Positions 1 to 6,769 are shown, counted from the stretch's first letter. The stretch: DNA of 10,567 nucleotides from JBBSHS01 sp038232515 (GCA_038232515.1 JBBSHS010000083.1:1-10567); one strand, 5' to 3'. Program-made: numbers and translations. The notes: generated from the letters alone by a model not told the origin.

Positions 1-598
1 AGCCCTGGTTCTCGTAGAAGCCCTGCTCGTTGGTGGCCGACAGCTGGATGCGGTCGATCCACTTCACGTTCTTCTCGCCGTAGAGCCCAGGCACGATGAT
101 GCGGGCCGGGAAACCGTGGCGCAGCGGCAGGGGCTGGCCGTTCATCTCGTAGGCCACCAGCGTGGTCGGGTCCATCGCTTTGGCCAGCGGGAACGTGTCG
201 GTGTAGCCGTCGACGCCGTGAAAGACGACGTCGCGCACGTTGGCCCGGGGCATGGCGTCGGCCAGGAGCTGGCTGAGCGGGACGCCCTTCCACATGGCGT
301 TCGCCATGAGGCCGCCGCCGACACCGTTGCTGATGCAGGTCAGGGTGGACTCCTGCACCACCGAGGGCAGGGCGGCGATGGCGGCAAAGTCGTACTGGCG
401 GGGCCGGTCGACCTCGCCGCCGATCTCCAGGTCGCCCAGCCGACGGAGGTCCACCACTGCCGGGCGCGGCGCGTCCCTCGATCTGACGAGCCACTCCAGC
501 TCGATGCCGACGAGGTCATCGGCGTCGGCGGGAAAGGACTGCCCTTGGATACGGTCCACGGCCTGGGCGCTGCTCAGCCGAGGTCTGCTCGACGGCAT
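1..598 (-). CDS. Molybdopterin-dependent oxidoreductase (sulfite-oxidase fold), 3' end outside window, 5' end probably damaged
   Basis: About 199 residues are visible from an ATG at 598 to the left edge. They carry the sulfite-oxidase-type Mo-cofactor domain: IGGEVDRPRQYDF near residue 59, then ESTLTCISNGVGGGLM, where Cys88 is the expected molybdenum ligand, then FHGVDGYTDTFPLAKAMDP, LVAYEMNGQPLPLRHGFPAR and VPGLYGEKNVKWIDRIQL. These are family hallmarks; members catalyse oxygen-atom or electron-transfer reactions, usually outside the membrane. Similarity starts only around residue 46 (PAVVDLRRLGDLEIGG). The first 45 residues look like nothing in the family, and the expected export signal or membrane helices are absent. 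An in-frame TAG at 605-607 lies just upstream, and a twin-arginine leader precedes it in the same frame, so the 5' end appears rearranged and the gene may be dead. The family call is firm; the start and functionality are not. Confidence 0.8.
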   Translation of the reverse strand, partial: MPSSRPRLSSAQAVDRIQGQSFPADADDLVGIELEWLVRSRDAPRPAVVDLRRLGDLEIGGEVDRPRQYDFAAIAALPSVVQESTLTCISNGVGGGLMANAMWKGVPLSQLLADAMPRANVRDVVFHGVDGYTDTFPLAKAMDPTTLVAYEMNGQPLPLRHGFPARIIVPGLYGEKNVKWIDRIQLSATNEQGFYENQG

Positions 599-604
599 AA
601 CTCC

Positions 605-688
605 CTACGCCCTCGCCTGCATGTGCCTGGGCGGAGCGTCGAGGAGGAAACGTCGGCGAGTCAGCGGCGATTCCGGCGTCTCAGGCAT
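605..688 (-). pseudogene. Twin-arginine (Tat) leader remnant cut off by an in-frame stop
   Basis: From the ATG at 688 this short frame reads MPETPESPLTRRRFLL and then ten more residues before a TAG at 607-605. The T-R-R-x-F-L-L core matches the Tat signal consensus at the usual distance from the start. It is in the same reading frame as the molybdopterin oxidoreductase just downstream, a family often exported by Tat. No hydrophobic core follows the arginines in any frame, so a piece has been lost or replaced as well as a stop gained. I infer that this is the old N-terminus of that gene. A chance match in GC-rich DNA cannot be excluded, since codons for arginine are frequent here. Confidence 0.5.
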
Positions 689-789
689 TTCAGAGTCATT
701 CCCGGCGCGATCGACCCCCCAATCGGATTCGGCCGACTTGTCCGAGTCCTGTAAGAACTGGCCACGCGTCGCCGATAGCGTGGGCCGGG

Positions 790-1536
790 ATGGCCGTCCA
801 GCAGAGGGCGCACGTCTTGAGTGCTGCCGGCCCCCGGGTGCTGGTGGTCGAGAGCGACGCGCCGACGGCAGCCATGGCCCGCCACGGTCTCGAGCGGGGC
901 GGATTCTGTGTCGAGGTGAGCACCAGCGCTCACCAGGCACTGGGTTGGCTGGAGCGGTCGTGGCCCGAGCTGGTCGTGCTGGACCCCCGGCTGCCGGGTG
1001 GGGAGCACCTCAGCTTTGAGCGCCTGCGGGCCTGCAGCGACGTCCCTGTGGTGATGATCAGCCCCCTGGCCGACAACTACGAGCGAACCTGGGGCCTGCA
1101 GCTCGGCGCCGACGACTACGTGCCCAGCCCCCTGTTCGCCGACGAACTCGTGGCCCGGGTCCGATCGGTGCTGCGGCGAGCGCGGCCCCTCCCCCCCCTC
1201 GTCACCGCCGACGCGGTGGCGCCGGCTCAGCTGGAGCTCGACGACACCAGTCGACGGGTGCGGGTGGGTGGAGCCTGGACCGCCCTGACCACCATCGAGT
1301 TCCGGCTCCTCGCCTTCCTGGCCTTGCATCCGGCCCAGGCGTTCCGCCGGGAGGAGCTGCTCGAGGCGGTCTGGGGCTACACCGTCGGCGACCTGTCGAC
1401 CGTGACCGTCCACGTCCGACGTCTCCGGGAGAAGATCGAGCTGGATCCAGCCCATCCGGTGTTCATCGTCACCCTGTGGGGGGTCGGGTACCGCTTCGAC
1501 CCCTCAGGCGGTGCCGACGACGGGTGCCATGTTTGA
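790..1536 (+). CDS. OmpR/PhoB-family response regulator with atypical receiver domain
   Basis: This 248-residue protein has the two-domain layout of the OmpR/PhoB family. Residues 15-131 form the receiver: VLVVESDAP, the phospho-acceptor candidate Asp65 in LVVLDPRLPGG, the switch Ser91 in VVMIS, and GADDYVPSPL. Residues 147-237 form the winged helix DNA-binding domain, with IEFRLLAFLALHPAQAFRREELL, the recognition helix VTVHVRRLREKIE and the wing LWGVGYRFDP. Two conserved receiver features are off: the acidic pair is E21-S22-D23, and the invariant lysine before the last proline is Ser113, so phosphorylation-driven switching may be altered. No histidine kinase lies beside it. The ATG at 790 has no clear ribosome site; a GTG at 839, at the first beta strand, is the other option. 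The 3' end overlaps the convergent GH15 gene by 33 bp. Confidence 0.9.
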   Translation: MAVQQRAHVLSAAGPRVLVVESDAPTAAMARHGLERGGFCVEVSTSAHQALGWLERSWPELVVLDPRLPGGEHLSFERLRACSDVPVVMISPLADNYERTWGLQLGADDYVPSPLFADELVARVRSVLRRARPLPPLVTADAVAPAQLELDDTSRRVRVGGAWTALTTIEFRLLAFLALHPAQAFRREELLEAVWGYTVGDLSTVTVHVRRLREKIELDPAHPVFIVTLWGVGYRFDPSGGADDGCHV

Positions 1537-3327
1537 CAGGGCCCACGCCGCGTTGACCAGGCCGACGTGGCTGAAAGCCTGGGGGAAGTTTCCCATGAGC
1601 TCCCCGGTGGTCGGGTCGGCCTCCTCGCTCAGCAGCCCGAGGTCGTTGGCGTAGGCGGTGGCCCGGTCGAAGAGCTCGATGGCCCGGTCGGCCTGGCCGG
1701 CGGCGGCCAGGCACTGGACCAACCAGTAGGTGCAGATGATGAAGACCCCTTCGCCGTCACCCAGGCCGTCGTCGCCGGTGTAGCGGTAGAGCAGCCCGCA
1801 GGGCGCGGCCAGCTCGACGGCCACCTTCTCGATGGTGGCGACCATGCGGGGGTCGTCGACGGCCAGGAAACCGGTGATGACCATCATGAGGCACGAGGCG
1901 TCGAGGATGTCGCTGCCGAATGACTGGGTGAAGGCGCCGATGTCGTCGTTCCAGCCGTGCTCGAGGATGGCGGCGCGGATCTCCTCCCGACGCGCGCCCC
2001 ACTCGGGCGCCCGGTCGCCCCGGCCTATCCACTCCGCCAGCACGACCGCCCGGTCGAGGGCGACCCAGCACATCAGCTTCGAGTACAGGTGGTCTCGGGG
2101 CTCGCCCCGGCCCTCCCAGATGCCCGAGTCGGGCCGGCCCCAGGACGCGGCGGCGGCGTCGGCGACATCGGCGAGGAACGCGCACGTGCTCTCGGCCACG
2201 GGTCCGAGCTGGTCCTTCAGCCTCACCACGGCGTCGAGGAGCTCGCCGAAGATGTCGGTCTGGGTCTGGTTCCACGCCCCGTTGCCGACGCGAACGGGGC
2301 GGCTGCCCCGCCAGCCGGCCAAATGGGGAAGCTCGCGTTCGGACAGGTCGTGCTCGCCACCCACGCCGTACATGATCTGCAGGCCGTGGCCCTGTTGCAG
2401 GGACGTGCCCGCCGTCTCGAGGATCCAGCGCACGAAGTCGGCGGCCTCGTCGGGGCAGGCCGCCACCCACAGGGCATTAAGGGTGAAGCTGGCGTCGCGC
2501 AGCCAGCAGTAGCGGTAGTCCCAGTTCCTGGAACCACCGGCTTGTTCGGGCAACGACGTGGTGGGGGCGGCGACGATGGCGCCGGTGGGCTGGTAGGTCA
2601 GGCCCCGCAGGACCCGGCCGCCGAGGTGGACGAGCTCCTGGGCCGGGCCCTGGTAGTGCTGGTGCAGCTTCGACCACGAGCGCCAGCCTTCGAGGGTGTC
2701 GGCCAAGCGCTTGCGGGTCTGGCGTTCCGACCAGGTCTTCGCCAACGGCTCCCAGCGTCGGGAGTGACGGAGGGCGAAGGCGGCCCGGTCGCCCTCTTCC
2801 AGCACCAGCCGCCACCGGGCCTGTCCGTCGCCGATCTCATCCGGGGCCGGCCCGGACAGGCAGAGGACGTCCGCACCGCCCCTGGACACCAGCACGTCGT
2901 CGGCCCATTCCAGGCGGGGGCTCACCAGCCCGTACTCCGGGCGCGGGCAGAAGTCGACGTCGAGGGGCATCGCTCCCTCGGTGATCTCGATCACCCGGAC
3001 CAGCACGTGCGGGGCGTCGGCGCCGATCTCGTGGCCCCGCTCGTCGCTGTCGAAGACGAGGGCGTCGGTGACCATGACCATGCCGGTGGCAGTGGTGAAC
3101 TGGGTCTCGAGCACCAGCGATCCGGGCAGATAGCGGCGGCGGACGTCGAACTCGGCAACGGGGTGGATCGACCAGTGCCCGGCGGCCGGGTCGAGGAGGC
3201 GGCCGAACACCGACGGCGAGTCGAAGCGGGGAAAGCACAGCCAGTCGATCGACCCCTCCCCGGTCACCAGCGCGGCCGAGTGGCAGTCCGACAGCAGCCC
3301 GTAGTCGGCGATGGCACGCTCGCTCAC
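1504..3327 (-). CDS. Glycoside hydrolase family 15 protein (trehalase / glucoamylase-like)
   Basis: With the GTG start at 3327 this is 607 residues, normal for actinobacterial GH15 enzymes, which hydrolyse alpha-glucosidic bonds of trehalose or maltodextrins by inversion. The N-terminal beta-sandwich starts with ADYGLLSDCHSAALV and GSIDWLCFPRFDSPSVFGRLLD. The (alpha/alpha)6 barrel holds NWDYRYCWLRDASFTL (about 268-283), WNQTQTDIFGELLDA, SGIWEGRGEPRDHLYSK with the probable general acid Glu405, and GLLSEEADPTTGELMGNFPQAFSH with the probable general base at Glu568/569. There is no signal peptide, so it is cytosolic. It is the last gene of a three-gene operon behind a redoxin and an unknown protein. 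An ATG at 3348 overlaps the upstream stop as ATGA and would give 614 residues. I prefer the GTG because a perfect AAGGAG sits 7 nt before it. Trehalase versus dextrin hydrolase cannot be settled from sequence. Confidence 0.93.
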   Translation of the reverse strand: MSERAIADYGLLSDCHSAALVTGEGSIDWLCFPRFDSPSVFGRLLDPAAGHWSIHPVAEFDVRRRYLPGSLVLETQFTTATGMVMVTDALVFDSDERGHEIGADAPHVLVRVIEITEGAMPLDVDFCPRPEYGLVSPRLEWADDVLVSRGGADVLCLSGPAPDEIGDGQARWRLVLEEGDRAAFALRHSRRWEPLAKTWSERQTRKRLADTLEGWRSWSKLHQHYQGPAQELVHLGGRVLRGLTYQPTGAIVAAPTTSLPEQAGGSRNWDYRYCWLRDASFTLNALWVAACPDEAADFVRWILETAGTSLQQGHGLQIMYGVGGEHDLSERELPHLAGWRGSRPVRVGNGAWNQTQTDIFGELLDAVVRLKDQLGPVAESTCAFLADVADAAAASWGRPDSGIWEGRGEPRDHLYSKLMCWVALDRAVVLAEWIGRGDRAPEWGARREEIRAAILEHGWNDDIGAFTQSFGSDILDASCLMMVITGFLAVDDPRMVATIEKVAVELAAPCGLLYRYTGDDGLGDGEGVFIICTYWLVQCLAAAGQADRAIELFDRATAYANDLGLLSEEADPTTGELMGNFPQAFSHVGLVNAAWALSNMAPVVGTA

Positions 3328-3334
3328 GGTGTCA

Positions 3335-3340
3335 CTCCTT
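3335..3340 (-). promoter_or_regulatory. Shine-Dalgarno site deciding the GH15 start
   Basis: On the minus strand AAGGAG lies 7 nt before GTG at 3327. The competing ATG at 3348, which overlaps the previous stop codon, has only GTTCCAGCCCCG in front of it and no purine-rich site. It could still start by translational coupling. Confidence 0.7.
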
Positions 3341-3344
3341 GGCG

Positions 3345-3860
3345 TCATCGGGGCTGGAACCGGTCCCAGGGCCAGGGATTGTCGGCGCCGTAGCGCTGGG
3401 TGACGGGCCCGGCCGGCGCCGGCATCTGGCCCAGCAGCCCGGCCTCCACCCGTAGGACGGTAGCCGGGAACATGTTGGCGAAGGGATCGAAGGCCAGGTC
3501 GGTCCGGTCGCCGTGCGTCCCGGTCAGGGATCCGACACAGCGGTCGTCGCCGTGCACGAGCGTGGTGAACACGTCGGCCGGGGCCAGCGCCAGGACCATC
3601 CGGATGGCGTGGGCCACCGCCGGGTCGTCGAAAGGCAGGGTTATGCCGTCGGCGCCCCGTGCCAGCGAGACCCAGCCCGGCGAGCCCGAGGGGTCAATGG
3701 CCCGTTCATCGATCTTGACCGCGGTCGAGGTCGGTCGGTCCTGGCCCGGCGGCCACGCGCACACCACGCCCGCCGGGCAACCAGCACCGTCACTGGCGCG
3801 CGCCGACGCCATGGCGCCCGGGACCGGGGCCGGACACAGGTCGAACCACAGCCAGCTCAC
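3345..3860 (-). CDS. Hypothetical protein, middle gene of redoxin-GH15 operon
   Basis: I do not recognise this 171-residue protein. The start is a GTG at 3860 whose last two bases belong to the TGA of the redoxin gene (GTGA overlap), with GGGAGG about 10 nt upstream. It begins WLWFDLCPAPVPGAM and has four cysteines (9, 28, 34, 108), including CPAGVVC at 28-34. The middle holds PSGSPGWVSLARGADGITLPFDDPAVAHAIRMVLAL, and the C-terminus ends in RYGADNPWPWDRFQPR. There are no transmembrane segments and no signal peptide beyond the short aromatic start, so it is likely soluble. Codon use matches both neighbours. Its coupling to a peroxidase-type redoxin and a sugar hydrolase suggests a shared stress or carbohydrate role, but that is inference only. 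A longer frame reaching 4241 exists but is only the shadow of the redoxin gene. Confidence 0.72.
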   Translation of the reverse strand: MSWLWFDLCPAPVPGAMASARASDGAGCPAGVVCAWPPGQDRPTSTAVKIDERAIDPSGSPGWVSLARGADGITLPFDDPAVAHAIRMVLALAPADVFTTLVHGDDRCVGSLTGTHGDRTDLAFDPFANMFPATVLRVEAGLLGQMPAPAGPVTQRYGADNPWPWDRFQPR

Positions 3861-4366
3861 GGCCGGGGGGCCTCCCAGTCGGGACGGCTGACATGGCTGA
3901 TGGCCCGGAAATCCTGGCGCAGCTCCTCGTTGGTGGGCCGGCCCCAGAACCAGTAGCCGTCGTAGACCCGGTGGATCGTGAGGTCGGGCCGCAGGGTGAA
4001 CACGGTCGGGAGGTACGGGCGATGGGCGGCGTCGGTCATCTCCATGAGGCCAAGCTCGCCGATGTGCGAGCGCGACGCGTCCGACAAGAACGTCCACCTG
4101 GCGCCGATCCCGGCCCGGAACCCGGCCTGTACCTCGGGCGGGTCCACGCTCACCGACACGAACCGGGTGTAGGCGACCTCGGCTTCGGCTTGCAGGTCCA
4201 CCAGGTTGCGGAAGAACACCTGTTCCTTGGGGCACCACCACCCCCGGTAGAACTGCAGGATCATCGGGTCGTCGCCGGCGAGGTCCGACAGCCGGCGCTC
4301 GTTGCCAGCATGATCGGGCAGCACCAGGTCGGGAAATAGGCGACCTACGGTCAAATCTGCGCTCAT
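3857..4366 (-). CDS. Peroxiredoxin-like (AhpC/TSA) redoxin, single cysteine
   Basis: This 169-residue thioredoxin-fold protein has the AhpC/TSA layout: VGRLFPDLVLPDHAGNERRLSDL at the start, then ILQFYRGWWCPKEQVFFRNL with the presumed peroxidatic Cys45. SVSVDPPEVQAGFRAGIGARWTFLSD follows, containing the strand and the arginine region expected near the active site, and then PTVFTLRPDLTIHRVYDGYWFWGRPT. No other cysteine is present, so a one-Cys mechanism using an external thiol is expected for removal of peroxides. There is no signal peptide, so it is cytosolic. It is first in an operon with the unknown protein (4-bp overlap) and the GH15 enzyme. The ATG at 4366 has only a weak CAGGGA directly before it. 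The call as a redoxin is firm; its substrate is not known. Confidence 0.88.
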   Translation of the reverse strand: MSADLTVGRLFPDLVLPDHAGNERRLSDLAGDDPMILQFYRGWWCPKEQVFFRNLVDLQAEAEVAYTRFVSVSVDPPEVQAGFRAGIGARWTFLSDASRSHIGELGLMEMTDAAHRPYLPTVFTLRPDLTIHRVYDGYWFWGRPTNEELRQDFRAISHVSRPDWEAPRP

Positions 4367-4528
4367 TCCCTGAGTTCTACCCGCTCGGGTGCCTCACGCC
4401 CGGCGACAGCCGCTGACAGCTTCGGAACATTTTCGGGCTCCACCGAAACGTCTGCAGCTGCGTGCCCCCACCGAGTACGGGCTGCCCCTCGTCACCGTTA
4501 GGCGGTGTGACCGCCAGGATGGAGGGGG
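4367..4528. other. Divergent intergenic region between redoxin operon and kinase
   Basis: This 162-bp gap separates two genes read outward, so promoters for both must lie here or inside the genes. I see no clear -35/-10 pair. A weak imperfect dyad, CACCG-TTAGG-CGGTG, lies at about 4494-4506. GGAGGGGG at 4521-4528 is the purine-rich ribosome site of the kinase gene, abutting its ATG. Confidence 0.45.
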
Positions 4529-5461
4529 ATGCCCGCAGCCGACGCTTTCGATCCAGACGTGCCGGTGTTCCGCAGGTTGGCGGCCGCGGCCGAAGGACGC
4601 GCCTGGCTGCACGCACTTCCCAAGCTGATCGAGCGTCTTGAGCTCCAGTGGGCGATCGACACCGGCCATCCCTACCTGGGCGGATCATCGTCGTGGGCCG
4701 CCCCGGCCACCACGGCGAAGGGAACACCTGCCGTGCTCAAGGTGGCATGGCCCCACCGCGAGGCCCGGGGCGAGAGCATCGGCCTGCGGCTGTGGGACGG
4801 CAATGGAGCACCGAGGCTCTACGCGGCGGAACCCAGCGCCTATGCGGTGCTGATGGAGCGCTGCGATCCCGGCCTGGTGCTGTCGGAAGCGACGATGAGC
4901 CCGGAGGAGAGTCTTGTCGCCGCGGCGACGGTGCTGCGAACGCTGTGGATCAGCCCACCCGCCGATCACGGACTGGAACGCCTTGGCGACGTGTGCGAGG
5001 AGTGGTCTGCCGTCGTCCGCGCGCGCCAGGCAGCGTTGCACCCGCCATTCGACCAGGCACTGGTCGAGCTGGGCGCGTCGCTCCTGGAGTCGCTCCCCAC
5101 GTCGACGACGAAGGACGTCGTCGTTCACGGCGACGCCAACCCGACCAACTTCCTCACTGCCACCCGTGCCCCATGGCTCCTCATCGACGCCAAGCCGATG
5201 GTCGGCGACCCCGCCTACGACGTGGCGCCCCTGGTGCTGCAGCTCGGCTCCCCGATGGACGCCACGGATCCCGAACGGGTGATGCGAGAGCGCTTCGCTG
5301 TACTTGGCGAGCACCTTGGCCAGCCGATCGAGCGAATGGTGGCCTGGTGCGTGGCGAGAGCCGTCGAGTCGGCTCTGTGGTATGCGTCGATGGATGAGAT
5401 TGAACTCGGGTCCGAGGAGATGGCTACCGTTGCCACGCTCGCTCGCCTGCTCGACAGCTGA
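4529..5461 (+). CDS. Aminoglycoside phosphotransferase family protein, APH(6)/streptomycin 6-kinase type
   Basis: This 310-residue protein-kinase-fold small-molecule kinase is close in layout to the aminoglycoside/hydroxyurea resistance kinase family (Pfam PF04655). The ATP-binding lysine is likely Lys71 in PAVLKVAWPHREARGES, with the pairing glutamate at Glu78 or Glu82. LRLWDGNGAPRLYAAE and VLMERCDPG are typical of this family. The catalytic loop is VVHGDANPTNFL (His200, Asp202, Asn207), followed by the metal-binding segment LLIDAKPMVGDPAYDVAPL (Asp220, Asp227, Asp231). All catalytic residues are present, so it should be active, transferring phosphate from ATP to a hydroxyl of an aminoglycoside or an unrelated metabolite; chromosomal members often have unknown substrates. 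An in-frame TGA at 4508 limits the start. ATG 4529 follows a GGAGGGGG run with unusually short spacing. It is divergent from the redoxin operon and stands alone. Confidence 0.88.
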   Translation: MPAADAFDPDVPVFRRLAAAAEGRAWLHALPKLIERLELQWAIDTGHPYLGGSSSWAAPATTAKGTPAVLKVAWPHREARGESIGLRLWDGNGAPRLYAAEPSAYAVLMERCDPGLVLSEATMSPEESLVAAATVLRTLWISPPADHGLERLGDVCEEWSAVVRARQAALHPPFDQALVELGASLLESLPTSTTKDVVVHGDANPTNFLTATRAPWLLIDAKPMVGDPAYDVAPLVLQLGSPMDATDPERVMRERFAVLGEHLGQPIERMVAWCVARAVESALWYASMDEIELGSEEMATVATLARLLDS

Positions 5462-5500
5462 CCGTGGTCCCGCCTTGCCCTAGTCCGCACGGGCATAGTC

Positions 5501-5707
5501 TCAGAAGTCCTTGGCGTGCTCCTTCGCCCGGGCGGTGAAGCTACGCGGCGGCCGGCCCAGAACGCGCTCGATGGTGAGATGGACGGTCGTCTCGTCAGTG
5601 TCGCCCTCGGAGAAGAAGCGGAACAATGCGCCGTCAGGGCAATCCGGCGATCGGCTCCGCCAGAAACCTGCGCGCGACCATGGCGCCCCACCGCTCGCAT
5701 GCGGCAC
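5501..5707 (-). pseudogene. C-terminal stub of an NmrA-like / SDR-type NAD(P)-binding protein
   Basis: The last 45 codons (FRFFSEGDTDETTVHLT then IERVLGRPPRSF and AKEHAKDF, stop at 5501) match the typical C-terminal tail of NmrA-like NAD(P)-dependent oxidoreductases, where a helix and a V-x-x-V-L/T-G-R-P-P-R-S/T-F motif close the protein. The preceding residues lose all resemblance to the family, and no Rossmann-fold N-terminus (GxxGxxG) occurs upstream. The intact flavoprotein gene ends just 6 bp away. I infer a remnant left after deletion or gene replacement. No ribosome site supports translation from the ATG at 5707. Confidence 0.5.
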
Positions 5708-5713
5708 TGCTGG

Positions 5714-6463
5714 TCAGCGGTGCTCAGGGTTGTCGAAGTCGAAGCGGCAGCCCGCGTCCCACTCGGAGCGCTGGTTGCCGTGGGCCGGGATCCCGCCGGT
5801 GTCCTTGAGCATGCGGGCCACGTGGAGCAGGTTCCAGGTCATGAACGTGAGGTTGCGGTTGGTGAAGTCGTTTTCGGGCCCGCCCGAACCCGGGTCGAGA
5901 TAGGAGGGGCCGGGCCCGGCCTCGCCGATCCAACCGGCGTCGGCCTGGGGCGGGATCACGTAGCCGAGGTGCTGGAGCGAGTACAGGATGTTCATGGCGC
6001 AGTGCTTGACACCGTCCTCGTTGCCGGTGATGAGGCACCCGCCCACCCGGCCGTAGTAGGCGTACTGCCCGGACGCATTGCGCTGTGAGGAGTTGCCGTA
6101 GAGGCGCTCGATGACCCGGGTGCACACCGAGGTCTTGTCGCCCAGCCAGATGGCCGAGCACAACACCAGGATATCGGCCCCCTTGACCTGCTCGAAGACG
6201 GCGGGCCAGTCGTCACGGTCCCAACCGTGTTCGGTCATGTCCGGCCAGACGCCGGTGGCGATGTCGAGGTCGACGGCCCGGACCACGTCGACGGTCACGC
6301 CCTGGCGGCGCATGATTTCGATCGAGCGGTCGGCCAGGCCCTGGGTGTTCGACGTCTCCGGCGAACGCTTCAGCGTACAGTTGATGAACAGCGCCTTCAG
6401 GTCGCTGAAGTCCCAGCGGCTCTGTTGGCAGAGATCCTCCTGCTCGGGCGAAAGCGCGGACAT
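5714..6463 (-). CDS. NADPH-dependent FMN reductase / flavodoxin-family protein
   Basis: This 249-residue protein has the flavodoxin-like fold of NADPH-dependent FMN reductases. LKALFINCTLKRSPETSNTQ (22-41) forms the first strand and FMN phosphate loop, VDVVRAVDLDIATGVWPDM the second strand, and GADILVLCSAIWLGDKTSV (95-113) the next FMN-contacting loop. RLYGNSS, YYGRVGGCLITGNEDGVKHCAMNILYSLQHLGYVIPPQADAGWIGEAGPG and a C-terminal HGNQRSEWDAGCRFDF follow. It is expected to bind FMN and reduce flavin or quinone-type acceptors with NAD(P)H in the cytosol. The chosen ATG at 6463 lacks a ribosome site; a GTG at 6496 adds 11 residues (VTEIDYDEWLP) and is also possible. The open frame continues further upstream to 6754, but there it overlaps remnant DNA with no flavodoxin similarity. 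The fold is complete and the gene has no frameshift, unlike everything on its right. Confidence 0.87.
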   Translation of the reverse strand: MSALSPEQEDLCQQSRWDFSDLKALFINCTLKRSPETSNTQGLADRSIEIMRRQGVTVDVVRAVDLDIATGVWPDMTEHGWDRDDWPAVFEQVKGADILVLCSAIWLGDKTSVCTRVIERLYGNSSQRNASGQYAYYGRVGGCLITGNEDGVKHCAMNILYSLQHLGYVIPPQADAGWIGEAGPGPSYLDPGSGGPENDFTNRNLTFMTWNLLHVARMLKDTGGIPAHGNQRSEWDAGCRFDFDNPEHR

Positions 6464-6474
6464 CGGTAGCCATT

Positions 6475-6769
6475 CATCGTAATCGATCTCGGTCACCCGG
6501 CGCGTAGAGGCTGGCGTACACGCCGATGTCGGGAGGTTTCGGCGCCTTTGCGCTCTCGCTGTCGCCGACGCCGGTCGTGCGGGTGTCGGCGCTTTGCCGT
6601 GCCTTTCCCGGCGGGTCAGCCGCGCTGGCATAGAGGTGACCGTTGGACGAGCCGATGAAAGGGTGCCATCGCGACCCAGGGCCGGATAGCTGTCGACGGC
6701 GGAGCCGGTGTCCAGGTCGAAGAGGCGGTGGCCGTCCGATGCGAGCCCATACACGTGGCCGACGACCGC
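6475..6769 (-). pseudogene. Possible beta-propeller (PQQ/WD-like) gene remnant, frameshifted and truncated by the IS
   Basis: Reading leftward from the IS edge on the minus strand, one frame gives VVGHVYGLASDGHRLFDLDTG followed by SAVDSYPALGRDG. A second frame, shifted near 6660, continues FIGSSNGHLYAS and stays open to a TGA at about 6475, next to the flavoprotein gene. Repeats of the form V-Y-x-x-S-S-D-G-H-L-Y-A-x-D are typical of PQQ-like or WD-type propeller blades. The 5' side is cut exactly at the IS inverted repeat, and nothing similar appears on the far side of the IS. Only about one and a half blades can be seen, so this is a tentative call. Otherwise the 300 bp hold nothing I recognise. 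Confidence 0.35.

Noticed and set aside
661..1455. A 264-codon open frame on the minus strand under the response regulator
   Set aside because: Shadow frame of the regulator with no recognisable motif; the regulator frame has both expected domains.
1957..3393. A 478-codon open frame on the plus strand opposite the GH15 gene
   Set aside because: It mirrors a clearly coding GH15 gene; its composition (runs of Gly, Ala, Val, His, Gln) is what the antisense of GC-rich codons gives, with no domain or ribosome site.
3861..4241. N-terminal extension of the unknown operon protein up to an ATG at 4241
   Set aside because: The extension is rich in Arg, Pro and Gly and lies wholly within the redoxin gene in another frame; the GTG at 3860 with its stop/start overlap is a better start.
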